A stretch of 33,730 nucleotides of DNA from Micropruina sonneratiae (lineage in GTDB: Bacteria; Actinomycetota; Actinomycetes; Propionibacteriales; Propionibacteriaceae). The first letter of the stretch is position 1; each line of letters starts with the position of its first letter. The notes below the pieces were generated by a model. That model saw only the letters and a list, made by a program, of their open reading frames with translations. It was not told where the DNA came from and searched no databases. This document shows positions 1 to 8,824 of the stretch, piece after piece. The translations under genes were made by a program, and so were the position numbers. The DNA is taken from assembly GCF_025972045.1 (NCBI RefSeq), contig NZ_JAPDHX010000010.1, positions 1 to 33,730 of the forward strand, in the 5' to 3' direction.

Positions 1-230
1 TTCTGGCAGAGCACCTTCCCGAACTTGACCGCCTGGCTTCTCCAGCTGCGAAGTTCGTAGACGTCCTGACCCTCCTTCCCCAGGTAGAGTCCGTCGGAGC
101 CCCACATGCGGCGCAACACGCTTGCTTTGTGACGGTGTTCGCGGCTATCACCTACCCCGCCGCACCACCAGCAAACCCCGCTCTGATCGCGGCGCAACTT
201 GTCCACGTCCCCCTGCTGGCGGTGGTTCAT
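1..230 (-). CDS. HNH-type zinc-binding protein, N-terminal part (runs off window)
   Basis: Reading the minus strand from the ATG at 228-230 gives 76 codons with no stop up to the window edge. The start reads MNHRQQGDVDKLRR, followed by a CWWCGG pair of cysteines near residues 20-23 and then SREHRHKASVLRRMW. A CxxC followed by an REHxHK block is the usual opening of small HNH/zinc-ribbon endonuclease-like proteins, in which a second cysteine pair comes later; here LCQ at the very edge probably begins that second pair. The family is inferred to bind zinc and cut or bind nucleic acid, but the catalytic C-terminal part is outside the window. The gene lies on the far side of the 343-408 repeat and points away from it, like a unit in the repeat-separated array. 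Confidence 0.6.
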   Translation of the reverse strand, partial: MNHRQQGDVDKLRRDQSGVCWWCGGVGDSREHRHKASVLRRMWGSDGLYLGKEGQDVYELRSWRSQAVKFGKVLCQ

Positions 231-342
231 GACCAGAGTCTCGCACGCCCTCCAACGAGGTCCCCGGCTCCGTGGCGGCAGACTCAGGTGCGGGTGGAGG
301 GGACTTCGCCAAGGCGAGCATCGTCTGCCGAACGTCCGGATC

Positions 343-408
343 TGCCGCAGTGTGCGAGGGTAGCCTTCGGCTTCGGCCTCCCGAGCACGACCGCCCTCAA
401 TTACCGCC
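343..408. repeat. Inter-gene repeat copy 1 (type B)
   Basis: This 66-nt element begins TGCCGCAGTGTGCG and contains GGGTAGCCTTCGGCT and CCCGAGCAC, ending in CCGCC. It aligns over its whole length with 837-904 (about 80% by eye), and its first half aligns with 3295-3325. It sits 9 nt beyond the stop codon of the 418-786 gene and separates it from the HNH gene. It contains no convincing open frame. Confidence 0.65.
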
Positions 409-417
409 AGGCGGGCG

Positions 418-786
418 CTAGTCAAGGACAAGGTCGACGCGAGGTGAGTTCACTGTGGCCCGGCCCCAATCACCTTCGAGAACCCACAGATCGTCCGACA
501 CCTCGGCGAAGCCGTCGATGTTCCCAAGGTCGGTTGCCCCTGAAGCATCTACAGCTGGCTGGGCTCCGGACAGCTCCACGCTCACGGCTTCGGAGCTAGC
601 GACGCTAAGCCAGCCCGATCGAAAGCAGTACACCTCACCCGGCTTGGGATCGGCATAAGCCGAGTGACCGGGAAGGAGCACCGCTTCAATCCGGAACGCG
701 ATGTGTCGTTCGCTCGGTGCAATGTCGAGCACCCATGAATCTTCGAGAAGTACACCATCCAGCCCGGCGAGCTCGGAGTACTCCAT
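418..786 (-). CDS. Hypothetical protein, 122 aa
   Basis: I chose the ATG at 784-786 (MEYSELAGLDGVLLEDSWVL) because GGTGAG sits just upstream and because the longer in-frame extension runs back through the 837-904 repeat. The product is an acidic soluble protein with no signal peptide or membrane segment. It alternates hydrophobic strands (DSWVLDIAPSERHIAFRIEAVLL) with a PGEVYCFRSGWLSV segment and a GNIDGF...LEGDWG stretch near the C-terminus. I recognise this as the style of small, widely scattered actinobacterial hypothetical proteins but know no function for it. It lies alone between two copies of the inter-gene repeat, so it forms a self-contained unit. Confidence 0.6.
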   Translation of the reverse strand: MEYSELAGLDGVLLEDSWVLDIAPSERHIAFRIEAVLLPGHSAYADPKPGEVYCFRSGWLSVASSEAVSVELSGAQPAVDASGATDLGNIDGFAEVSDDLWVLEGDWGRATVNSPRVDLVLD

Positions 787-836
787 GCGCTCACCGTAGC
801 GAGGAACAGGCCAGCGTTCACTGAAAACGCCCGCAC

Positions 837-904
837 TGCCGCGGTGTGTGCGGGTAGCCTTCCGGCTGGCCGCGGCCCCGAGCACAACCGCCCTCAACTG
901 CCGC
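837..904. repeat. Inter-gene repeat copy 2 (type B), imperfect palindrome
   Basis: A 68-nt relative of 343-408. Its two halves can pair imperfectly: GGTGTGTGCGGG near the left end is complementary, with bulges, to CCCCGAGCACAACC near the right end, and a perfect GGCCGCGGCC lies between them. TGCCGC occurs close to both ends. It lies in the divergent space between the 418-786 gene and the membrane protein gene beginning about 930. The bulged palindrome with poorly conserved sequence is what attC-type recombination sites look like, but I cannot show a canonical GTTRRRY core. Confidence 0.6.
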
Positions 905-929
905 ACCTGGATCCGCTCTTCGAAGTGCC

Positions 930-1535
930 GTGGAGTCGTCGAGGGCGACCTCTCGACCCAAGGTGCTTGCCTGGTCCACGCACAATGGACAGGTGCCACA
1001 AACGTCGTCTGTCTCGCCGATTCGCGCGCGACGCCACGACGTGGTCATAGTTTTGTTGGCGGGAGCGATCATTGGCGCAGCTTTCTACCTGACCACGGTG
1101 GCGCCGATTTGGCGCGCCAGCGAGCCGCCGCATTACTTCATCCTCGTGATGTCGGTTCCCGCCAGCTTCCTTTTCGGCTGCCTAGTGACGGCGGCATCCC
1201 TGGATGTCCTGGGCGCGAGAGGTCGTGAATGGTGGTCGATACTCGCCGCAGCCGGTTGGTTCCCACTGGCCAACGCGTTCTTCTGGATATGGGTCACCTG
1301 GATCAACCCACGAGGGCCTGAAAACGCGCCGTACTGCTGCTACGACTACCAAGCGGGCGAGCCGTGGCCCGGAGTGCTGTTGATCCTCTTGTGCGCGGTG
1401 ATGCAGATGTGTTGGTGGTTAGCATTCCGAAGGACCAAGTCCCACTGGTTGCTTCGAGTTCTCGCTATTACACTGGCCATCATCCCACTGGCCACTTTTG
1501 TATGGTTGCGGTTGCATCCCGAACTCCTGGACTGA
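930..1535 (+). CDS. Integral membrane protein of unknown function, up to 201 aa
   Basis: After a hydrophilic N-terminus the protein has about five hydrophobic segments (starting near residues 37, 69, 100, 147 and 173), with a Cys-Cys pair (PYCCYDY) in the third loop. It is most likely a plasma-membrane protein; I do not recognise the family. The start is uncertain: GTG at 930 gives the longest frame, while GTG at 960, 990 or 1038 would also leave the first membrane segment nearly intact. The last eight codons and the stop (LHPELLD) lie inside the 63-nt repeat at 1512-1574, so the repeat supplies the C-terminus of this protein. Confidence 0.55.
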   Translation: MESSRATSRPKVLAWSTHNGQVPQTSSVSPIRARRHDVVIVLLAGAIIGAAFYLTTVAPIWRASEPPHYFILVMSVPASFLFGCLVTAASLDVLGARGREWWSILAAAGWFPLANAFFWIWVTWINPRGPENAPYCCYDYQAGEPWPGVLLILLCAVMQMCWWLAFRRTKSHWLLRVLAITLAIIPLATFVWLRLHPELLD

Positions 1536-1574
1536 ACCGCTTGGCTCAGGCTCGGCGGGCATCCGCTCATGCCG
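1512..1574. repeat. Inter-gene repeat (type A), copy 1
   Basis: This 63-nt sequence recurs without gaps at 27309-27371 with only two mismatches. Internally it contains a hairpin (CTGAACCGCTTGGCTCAG, seven pairs with one mismatch around a GCTT loop) and a terminal inverted pair GGCAT-N6-ATGCC. Its CATGCCGC end resembles the end of the element at 3295-3363. It spans the stop codon of the preceding membrane protein and ends 28 nt before the next gene. Confidence 0.8.
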
Positions 1575-1602
1575 CGAGTTCGTCGGCTGATATGTATGTG
1601 CC

Positions 1603-2409
1603 ATGACGGGTTCGGGCGCAGAGGCCTGGGTGGCGCTCAACCTCGAGGCGGCGCTGGTGGGTGTCGTCGTTCGGGTCCACGACGACGGCAGCAAGGACGG
1701 GATGCACGACCTTGACTTGGTTCGCGACGGTCGGATCTTCGGCTGCTGCGAAGTCACCTCTGCGGCCGACGAAGCCACAATCGAGTTCTGGAACGTTGCG
1801 AACGGTGGCCGACAGGGTCGATGGACGGAGCCTGACCTGGTGGGCGGCTGGTCGATAGCAGCACGGCCCACCGCGCGGGTCAACAAACTACGCACAGCGT
1901 TGCCAGAGATCCTTCGTGACATGGAGAGGAATGGAGTATGCGAGGTCGACGAATGGGGTCGTGAAGCCCATGCGTCGCGATTGCGCTCGCTGGGCGTGGT
2001 AGAGGCCCATCAAGGCCCGACCACCTTCCCAGGCTCAATCTATTTGACTGTCGACCTGCCTTCAGAGCGACTGGGGGGCGCCGTACCTGACTCCGGCAAT
2101 GATCTTGCGAGCTGGGTTGGCGAGTGGCTCGCTCTTCCGGAACAGCGCCACAACCTCGACAAGCTGCGCCGCGCTGATCGCGACGAACAGCACATGGCCA
2201 TTTTGTTTCCGGGATTCACCACTGCGCCGTTCGTCGCCACAGACGTTTTGATGCGGCCAAATGGACCCTTGCCCTCCATCACTCCGGAGCTCCCGCCGGG
2301 CATCAACCACCTCTGGCTGATGAGCACTTGGAGCACAGGAGACGTGTTCCACTGGACGGGAACGGACTGGGTTCGGCACCCGAAAGTTGCCCCCGCTGAC
2401 TCCCCCTGA
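1603..2409 (+). CDS. Unknown protein with possible nuclease-like N-terminal motif, 268 aa
   Basis: The ATG at 1603 begins MTGSGAEAWVALNLEAAL. The N-terminal third carries DDGSKDGMHDLDLVRDGRIFG followed by a CCEVTS strand, a D...E-x-V/T arrangement that recalls the core of PD-(D/E)xK-type nucleases; this is only a motif-level suggestion. The C-terminal part has DEQHMAILFPGF, PELPPGINHLWLMSTW and TGTDWVRH. The 27479-28263 gene has counterparts of both ends in the same order (DDRGGRSRPDAI then a PLEIVSD frame; ERHVVLVV; THLWI; GSGW), so they appear homologous. No clear Shine-Dalgarno is seen before the ATG. The type A repeat lies just upstream of this gene, and another copy lies beside its relative. 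Confidence 0.65.
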   Translation: MTGSGAEAWVALNLEAALVGVVVRVHDDGSKDGMHDLDLVRDGRIFGCCEVTSAADEATIEFWNVANGGRQGRWTEPDLVGGWSIAARPTARVNKLRTALPEILRDMERNGVCEVDEWGREAHASRLRSLGVVEAHQGPTTFPGSIYLTVDLPSERLGGAVPDSGNDLASWVGEWLALPEQRHNLDKLRRADRDEQHMAILFPGFTTAPFVATDVLMRPNGPLPSITPELPPGINHLWLMSTWSTGDVFHWTGTDWVRHPKVAPADSP

Positions 2410-2511
2410 GCATCAGTCGGCAGCATCCGGATTTGCCGCACGGCGCGCGTGGGGCGATCCAGCCGAGCCGCAGGATGCAGGAGGGTGCGCGTCTCGGGCA
2501 GACTGCGACTC

Positions 2512-2847
2512 GTGAGTCACGACCTCCGAACGGCTGTTCTGTTGTCCATGCAACGCGCTCTTTGGGAACAAGTGACGCCAGATCTCCGTGGTGTAGCAGT
2601 TGCGTTCACCGGGGATCTGGATCGCGGTGCCCACGTTGCTGCACGTTTCCTGTACGAAGGCGAAGTAGGCCCTCTCCAACGTGAGTGCGTGTCCATGACC
2701 GAGACCTACTTCTTGTCGGACTTCCTTCCCGACATGTCCACTGATTTCGTTGCTGTCGACCACGCGGCGCGCGACCTCGAAGGCGCTGAGATGTGGGTCT
2801 TCCTCCGATGGGAGCCCACATCCGAGCCACCCGATCAACCGCACTGA
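2512..2847 (+). CDS. Small hypothetical protein, 111 aa
   Basis: I chose GTG at 2512 (VSHDLRTAVLLSMQRALWEQVTPDLRG) because the upstream in-frame extension is arginine-rich and translates a repeat-like spacer. The protein is acidic and soluble, with an N-terminal helix, a RGVAVAFTGD strand, RFLYEGEVGPLQRECVSMTET in the middle and a WVFLRWEP C-terminus. The layout (helix, then strands carrying alternating charge, ending in a W-x-F-x-R strand) resembles small proteins often seen as toxin-immunity-like or cassette-borne hypotheticals, but this is an impression only. It follows the 1603-2409 gene by about 100 nt of spacer carrying a weak TGCCGC repeat head at 2434. Confidence 0.5.
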   Translation: MSHDLRTAVLLSMQRALWEQVTPDLRGVAVAFTGDLDRGAHVAARFLYEGEVGPLQRECVSMTETYFLSDFLPDMSTDFVAVDHAARDLEGAEMWVFLRWEPTSEPPDQPH

Positions 2848-2902
2848 GATGCCGCGTCTGGCGCGGGTGATACATCAACGAGCGACGACGGGGCGCCGAG
2901 CG

Positions 2903-3295
2903 TCATCGCTCCACGACGCGACTGGGTGGGGGCAAGACGGTCGGCATCTCATCGCTGAACCAGGCGTACTCGAGGCAGTTGAGGTATCCCTGGGCATCTA
3001 GCCACAGGAGCAGTTCGCCGATCGGCTCCCCGCGCTCGTCGACGACCGTCGGACTCAATGGCGCTGGACTTGCCACGCCGATGGCTGATGGGCACTCGCC
3101 GACGACACGGAGATCCATCATCGTCACAGGGCCCTCGACGTATTCCACGCAGTCAACTTGAGCGAGGACTTGTTCGCGGCCACAGAAGTCGCCCAGGTCA
3201 AGAAGCCGTCGAATCAGCTCACGAACGGCATCGGTAGTTGGCATCTGCCCAGCGGTCACTCGACGGAGTCTAGGGCCGAACAAACGCACTGACAT
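2903..3295 (-). CDS. Hypothetical protein, up to 130 aa
   Basis: The gene is convergent with the preceding 2512-2847 gene. The protein has a helical N-terminus (TDAVRELIRRLLDLGDF), a strand-rich middle (YVEGPVTMMDLRVVGECPSAIG) and a C-terminal block GELLLWLDAQGYLNCLEYAWF ending in SDEMPTVLPPPSRV. The GELLLW...LEYAW...DE.P..LP pattern is recurrent in actinobacterial hypothetical proteins whose function I do not know. The ATG at 3293-3295 lies at the edge of the 3295-3363 repeat; the next in-frame ATG is at 3244 (MPTTDAVREL) and could be the true start. Confidence 0.5.
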   Translation of the reverse strand: MSVRLFGPRLRRVTAGQMPTTDAVRELIRRLLDLGDFCGREQVLAQVDCVEYVEGPVTMMDLRVVGECPSAIGVASPAPLSPTVVDERGEPIGELLLWLDAQGYLNCLEYAWFSDEMPTVLPPPSRVVER

Positions 3296-3363
3296 GCCGC
3301 ACTGTGCGTGAGGGTGGCCTTCGGCTGGTGTTCACCCGAACGCGCAGGCCCGCTCATGCCGCC
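3295..3363. repeat. Inter-gene repeat copy 3 (types A and B mixed)
   Basis: The first 30 nt (TGCCGCACTGTGCG then GGGTGGCCTTCGGCT) match the head of the copies at 343 and 837. The last part (CCCGCTCATGCCGCC) matches the tail of the type A copy at 1512-1574. It therefore links the two repeat types into one family. Nothing recognisable is seen in the 217 nt between this repeat and the stop codon at 3581. Confidence 0.55.
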
Positions 3364-3580
3364 GTCCGGGCGGTTGACCTTGCCGAATGCAGCACGTTCG
3401 ACCACTAGAGGCGGATGGGTTCATGGCTGAAAGTTGCTCCACGCGGAGCGTGTAGGTGAGGGGCGTAGCGGATCTCGCGCGGTTGTGGACCTGGGGGCGC
3501 GGTCCGGGGTCACGAACGAGGAGATCAAGGTCGATACAGAGGAGTGGACCGGCCCGATCGATCTCGACCAGTTGGGCCAT

Positions 3581-6512
3581 CTATGCATTCGGCGGCCTTC
3601 GAAGGTAAACGGCCCGGCCGTCCTTCTCCGGTTCGTGCTTGCTCACGATGCCGGCCTTTCGGAGGATTTCGAGCAGTCGCACGTGAATGTCGTCAGCCGG
3701 GACGACCTTGCGGCCATATCCGCGGTCAGCGATTGCCGGATACGGCTCTGCCAACATGCGCAGTTGGGTCGAAATGTCTGCCGGTGTGACCGATTTGGAG
3801 TCGACAAGTAGTGCCACGATGTCGCGGTCAGGCGCTCCTGACTCTCTCAGCTGGTCGATGGTGGTGATCTGGAGGTCAGCGGCGATGCTGATCGCAAACT
3901 CTGTGGTGGCACACACCCCGTCCTTGTCGGCCGAGGGAATGAAGGCCGTGATTCTGCTCAGAACGGATTCTTTGAGGCGCTGAGGGATGTCGCCACTGTG
4001 AAAGAACTGGGTGAGATTCTGCGGCGGGAGTGACAGCGGTGAGATGAAGTCGGGGGCTTGGCTCGACTGGGCGAGCGCTGCCTCGCGGGTGGGCCAGTCA
4101 ACCATCAACTCGCTGGCGAACGTGGCTTCATGGTCGGCCAGCATCTTTGCACGGATGAGCAGGCCCACCAGCTGGCCACTTTCGGGGCTCAACGAACTGG
4201 TGTCGAGTGGCGCCGGTAGCTGGAGGCTCGCCGCGAGGTTCACCCTATGGTCGGCTGAAGGTATCGAGTCACGGGCGTTGAGTATCGCTGCAGCGAGCCG
4301 GCCCCGGTCGGCGTCAGGGACTTGATTGGTGGCCGATATCGTTTCGACCCGTTCAAGTAGTTTCGCCGCGCTGTCGTCGATGGAGCCGGCGTGGTCCAAG
4401 TATTTCAGCAGATTCGATGCGGAGGGCGTCATTCGATGTTGGGCTGCGAGCGTTGACCAGACTGATTCTGGGGCGTCCGACAGGTTCTCAACGTGGCAGT
4501 CGGAGGACGAGGCTCGGATGAGGTGAGCGAGCTGGTGAGGATCGAGTGCTGCCTCGATGGCGTCGCGAATGATTGGCAGGAACTGATGCGGGTCGCTGAT
4601 GGTCACCGCATCGTCACGGCTGCGGACAAGGGCAAGATACTCACCTGCTCGTGCCAAGGCTACATTGTAGACAGGCGGGCTCCCGGCGAGGACGGCGTCG
4701 AGGGCGAGCGAGTCTTGCCTGGTTAGGTCTGCGATGTTCTCCTCGTTCAATTGGTATGCGTTGAGTGCGACCGCACGCCCGCGCGCGATCGATGTGAGAG
4801 GCGAGGTGGCGGGCAGTTGGATCCCAAGCTTTGCTATTGCGTCCATCGTCTGATGCTTTCGGCGGGCGAGGCCCGTTGGCCCAGCGGCCTCGCTGATTGA
4901 TGGGAACTGCCGGTAGTTGTCGATAACGACTTGGTTGATGACATCACCCTCGACCAGTGCGCCGCTGTAGTCCAGTGCGGCGTCGACCACCTGGGCGAGC
5001 ATCTCTCGCGGAGCGTCCATCACAAAGCTCGTGATAGCTCCCGGTATGAGGGGTGCCAGTAGCCGAACCAGCGTGACCTGTTCCTTTCCTGACTTCAGGT
5101 AGATCTCGGCAAAGTCGCGGTCGGGAGAGTCCCAGGTGGCGAGTTGCTCAACCATCATCTTCGCCTCCGAGGGTCGTTTAGTGAGTAGGTGGTCGAGCAC
5201 GCTGACGTTGTAGGCGGCGCGGTCCCGGAAGACGTCGGTGCCCTTGTCAGTGATGATGGCTTCTACATCATCTGCGTCGAGGTCGGCGTTGATGTCGGCG
5301 ACGCCGCGGTCCAGGGCGTGGATGGAGTAGTTCAGAGCTCGAGGACGCAAGTGCTGCCCGTAGTACATGGACACGTACAGGGCGAAGTATTCGTTGATAT
5401 AACCGGCGACCACCAGTGCCCGGGCAAGTCGTGAAGTGAGGATCCTGTTGGTCGCTTCCGCGAAGTTCTCTGGTTCGCCACTGGCTGATTTGGATGTGAA
5501 CTCAGGGCGGGCGTGAAGTTGACTCCAGCCGTGGTGCCGGAGGAAGGCGATGTCGTCGCGCGCCTTTCGTTGGTCGAATTGTGCGGTTCGTTTGTCAATC
5601 TGCCTCCACTCAATCGCGCTAAGACGCTCACCCATCAGGGTTTCGAGTTGCCCTCGCGACAGCGTGATGTTCAAGGAATTGTGGGGGTTGGTGATCATTA
5701 TTGAGACGTCTTGAGCGGCGACCCGGTGCCAGAACGCGGGCTGTCTGAGATCGTCACCCTGGCGCTGCAGTCCGTCCAGGAACACAGACGTGGCTTGCGG
5801 CACGTGCGCCGTCATCGCTTGGGCGATGAGTTCGAGTCGGTCTCCCAGAGCTTTTGCCCGTGCAACGTCAACGTCTGTGGATTCGACCCGGTTGGTTGCA
5901 TCGCGGTCGCGTTCGTGTGCGTCGCTGAGGGAATCGTTGACGATCTCCCGCCACGCGTCGTGGAGCCTGTCGAGGTCACTGGAGCCCAGTCGGATGGCCT
6001 CGAAGTCGGCCATGTGGACGCTCTTGTAGAGGATGAGAGCGAACATCTGATCGGGCTCCAGTCCCGGCATGCGAGTGAGTGGCGCCAACAGGCGGTCCGC
6101 GTAAATGTCGTACTCATTGCGCAGGTTGGTGATGAGTCGCAGTCCGCCACGAACCTGGCCGCGACGTTAATGAGATCTCGAGAGACTCCGGTCCCTCGCA
6201 TAGTTGTGAGCATCAAGTCGCGAGCGTTGCGGTGAGTGATGAAGGGAACCATGGGTATCACCAGGTCGAAGAACTTGGTGCGGTTTGCCCGCTGAACTTC
6301 ATCGTCGGCGGCGTCGCGCCTCGTGCCAGTGGCGATGATTGACCCATCCGGCGCCGTTGGCGCCTGATCAGTGCCCAGCTTCTCGAAGACGCTGTCTCGA
6401 AGTGCGTAGATGAACTTCAGTTCTGGCGCCCGGTGCGCATCCTCAGTCGAGACGCCAGTGGGCCCATCTGTGCTCTGTTTCTTGCTTCGACGTCGGCGTC
6501 GGATCTGTTCCC
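3581..6512 (-). pseudogene. YobI-family P-loop NTPase, N-terminally truncated and frameshifted
   Basis: The main frame (3581 to about 6141) encodes roughly 850 residues. Upstream of about 6141 the same protein continues in another frame, with ELKFIYALRDSVFEKLG, NRTKFFDLVIPMVPFITH and RDLINVAARFVAD, followed after the shift by RLITNLRNEYDIYADRLL. These blocks match my memory of YobI-type large NTPases (about 1,200 residues, function unknown, often accessory). The N-terminal Walker A region should precede these blocks but is absent: the sequence changes at about 6512 into a conjugation gene fragment. A single missing base near 6139-6146 (for example TTG read as TG) explains the frameshift. The C-terminus (LLEILRKAGIVSKHEP...VYLRRPP) looks like a winged helix. 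With the P-loop missing, the product is unlikely to be an active ATPase. Confidence 0.6.
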
Positions 6513-6908
6513 GGCCCCGGTCTCGGGGTCGGTGTACTCGCGCAGGCGGGCCACGTCCCCGGGCAGCGCGAGTGTGCCGGCCGGACGCGGTGCCACGATG
6601 CGGCGCCGGTAGAGGAGTTGACCTGCGGTGGTGCGCCAGACCCACCAGGCCGCCACCGGCAGCCACTCCACAGCCGGGCGCCCGGCGACGGGTACCCAGG
6701 TCAGCGCAGCGGCGAGCACCCAGACCGGTGCGGTGTAGGCCAGCAGGATGCCACCGCCGGCATACAGGGCGCCGACGACGGCGAGGACGCCCGTGGCGAG
6801 GGTGATGAGCTGGGCCAGGGACAGGCCGAGGAGGATGCCGCGGCGGGTGAGGCGGGAGAACTTGACCGGCAGCAGCTCCGTGGAGGATTCCTTCTGCTTG
6901 GAGGTCAT
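6417..6908 (-). pseudogene. SCO6880-type conjugation protein, truncated after about 132 residues
   Basis: The start at 6908 (MTSKQKESSTELLPVKFSRLT) follows the TrbL-like stop by 7 nt. Two membrane segments lie near residues 26-46 and 50-75, then a basic segment (GQLLYRRRIVAPRP) and ALPGDVARLREYTDPETGA. This is the standard N-terminus of the SCO6880 family, membrane proteins of roughly 480-500 residues encoded in actinobacterial conjugative elements next to the transfer ATPase. Here family similarity stops at residue 132, and 31 unrelated residues follow before a stop. The remaining two thirds and the downstream ATPase gene are missing, so the transfer apparatus cannot be complete. Confidence 0.75.
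6505..6520. other. Recombination junction between YobI-like gene and conjugation gene
   Basis: On the minus strand, the SCO6880-type sequence is recognisable up to ...RLREYTDPETGA (codon ending at 6513). The next codons (GNRSDADVEARNRAQ) no longer fit that family, whereas the YobI-like reading begins shortly afterwards in another frame. The breakpoint is therefore placed at about 6512. I see no inverted repeat or target duplication at it. Confidence 0.5.
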
Positions 6909-6915
6909 GGCTGTC

Positions 6916-8360
6916 TCAGTCCTTCCCGGTGGGCTTCGGTGCCGGCGGCGGGGTCGGCTTCGGCGCAGGTGGCGCCGGTTGCGAGGGACCCGCCGACGGT
7001 GTCCTCGGCTCCGCAGCCGGCGGAGACTTGTGTGCCGGGGCGGACGACGTCGAGGACGCGGCAGGAGGGGGTGTCGCGCCGGTCCGCCCGGCGCTGTCGG
7101 CAGCGGTCTCGGCCTGCTTACCAAGGGCCGTGCCGGCCATAGGGCCGGCGGTGGCGGCGTCCTTGGCGACCTTCCCCGCGACTACCGCTGCCGCGGCCGG
7201 ACCCGCCGCCGCAACCCCCCCACCCGCACCCGCCCCCGCCCCGGCGGACCCACCCGCGGTGCTCGCGCCTCCAGCGGCACCGGCACCGCTTCCGGATGCC
7301 TGAGGCGCAGCCGTCTTGGCCTGGGGTGGCGTCTTCCCACCGCTCCCACTCCCACTGCTTTCACTACTTCCGCTGCTGTTGCCTCCGTCGAGAAGTTCTT
7401 CGGGCCGTCGCCGGCTGGTTTGGTCGGGGTGGGGACGGGCCGGTTGAGGGCCTGCTTGGCGTCCTGTTCGGAGCCGATCGCGTGGTACATGTCGAAGCCG
7501 ATGAAGCTGATGAACTTGTAGGTCAGGTAGGGGGCGAACGCGGCCATTGCCATCAGCACGATCCCCGCCAGCGGGTCACTGATCGAGGACAGGTCCCCAT
7601 CGATGGGTGCCGACACCTGGGTGATGGCAACGAGGAACATCACGACCAGGACGAGCTTGGAGCAGATCAGGGCGATGACGAACATCGCCCACCTGCCGAT
7701 CCACCCGCGCGATGCGTCCCAGGAGGCGCCGGAGAACGCCAGGGGTGCGAATACGATCGCCACCAGCAAGAGCGCCTTGCGCACGAGCAACGACAGCCAC
7801 ACGATCGCCGCCGCGGCGATCGCCAGGCCGGCGAGGAAGATCGTGATGATCGCGCCTACCCCGGGGGCGGCGATGTTGATCCCGACCAGGCCGGCGGCGA
7901 GGAGCGTGATCTTGTCGCCCATGGATTCCGTGGTCTCCCCGGCGGCCTGGATGATCCCGACACAGAGCTGGTCGACGATCTCCAGCAGCAACGCCGTCAG
8001 CGTGATCACCACGAACGAGCCGAGCACGGACTTCGCCAACCCGAGGGCGGCACGGGACAGGGCGGTCGGGTCACGCCGGATCAGCCCGGTGAGCAGTTGG
8101 AGACAGAAGAAGATCAGCATCACGAACACGGCGATGCCGAACAGCAGGTTGTAGACCGCCACGTACTCGGGCCGAGTGACATCGACGAGCGTGGTGGTGT
8201 CGAACACGGACCACACGGCCTCGAACAGCCAGCCCGCGGCAGCACCCATGGCTTGGGCAAGCCAGTCGAACGGTGCCGCCACCAGAGACGCGGCGGCTTC
8301 GCCGGCGGTGTCGCACACGGTCGAGATGACGGGGATATCGCACACACCCACCGCAATCAC
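6916..8360 (-). pseudogene. TrbL/VirB6-like conjugative membrane protein, one frameshift
   Basis: From the start at 8360 (MIAVGVCDIPVISTVCDTAG) the protein has five to six membrane segments, including VYNLLFGIAVFVMLIFF, VLGSFVVITLTALLLEIV, IAAAAIVWLSLLVRKALLLVAIVFAPLAF and VLVVMFLVAITQV. It ends the membrane part with LTYKFISFIGFDMYHAIGSEQDAK. This is the architecture of TrbL/VirB6-type channel proteins of actinobacterial mating systems. Near 7387-7396 the frame changes: one missing base (for example AAA read as AA) moves the true C-terminus into the frame GGNSSGSSESSGSGSGGKTPP, a Gly/Ser/Pro/Ala-rich tail ending at 6916. The frame without the shift is an implausible Arg/Pro-rich tail. It overlaps or abuts its neighbours in one minus-strand operon. 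Confidence 0.7.
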
Positions 8361-8391
8361 TCCTTCAAGGGGGTCGAGACGGCGGGTGGTG

Positions 8392-8701
8392 TCAGACCTG
8401 CTGGCCGACGTCCCAGAAGAAGTTGATCAGCGTCACGCTGGCGCCGCAGATCACCGCGGCCCGCAGCTCACGAGGACGCCGACCTTTCCTCGGCCGGCGA
8501 GGTGGGGGTTGGAGGAGTTGGCGCCGAAGCCCCACACGATCGCGGAGATGATCAGCGCGAGCACGGACAGGATCAGGCCGACGGTCATGACCGCGCCGAC
8601 GATGGTGCGCAGTTGGGTGATGCCGGGCAGGCCGTCATCGTTGGGGTGATGTCGACATCCATCGGCAGCAGTGCCGGCAGGGCGGTGATGAGATCGAACA
8701 C
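8392..8701 (-). pseudogene. Small two-segment membrane protein of the conjugation operon, two frameshifts
   Basis: A GTG at 8699-8701 follows an AGGAGA site and reads VFDLITALPALLPMDVD. Restoring one base near 8640-8646 (a C run) continues as GLPGITQLRTIVGAVMTVGLI, then ILSVLALIISAIVWGFGANS. Restoring another base near 8455-8472 yields AAVICGASVTLINFFWDVGQQV and a stop at 8392-8394. The pattern closely resembles the intact 88-residue neighbour at 8825-9091 (LRAVVGALLTFVL...AIIWAVAAANGN...GVLVALG...MNWLIDLGQQL), so the two are paralogues. Such tandem small membrane proteins lie just before the TrbL-like gene in actinobacterial conjugative elements. No uninterrupted frame covers it. Confidence 0.65.
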
Positions 8702-8824
8702 GGTGGGGTCTCCTGACGAGCGAACCCGCCCTTGCGGGGCGGGGAATACGGATGGGGTTCGCAGATCAGGTGCGCGACAATCCCCAGGGCCGTCCGAGGC
8801 GGCAGTTTCGAGCGTGCGCAGGGG

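Noticed and set aside
129-599. Plus-strand open frame of 156 codons at the left edge
   Set aside because: Its translation is Pro/Arg-rich and runs through a repeat and the 418-786 gene; the minus strand of 1-230 gives a far better protein with HNH-type cysteines.
3332-3580. Open frames between the third repeat and the YobI-like gene
   Set aside because: No ribosome-binding site or recognisable protein on either strand; composition is that of spacer DNA.
7296-8426. Plus-strand open frame of 376 codons
   Set aside because: Antisense to the TrbL-like gene; the translation is His/Gln/Arg-rich as expected for a shadow of hydrophobic codons.
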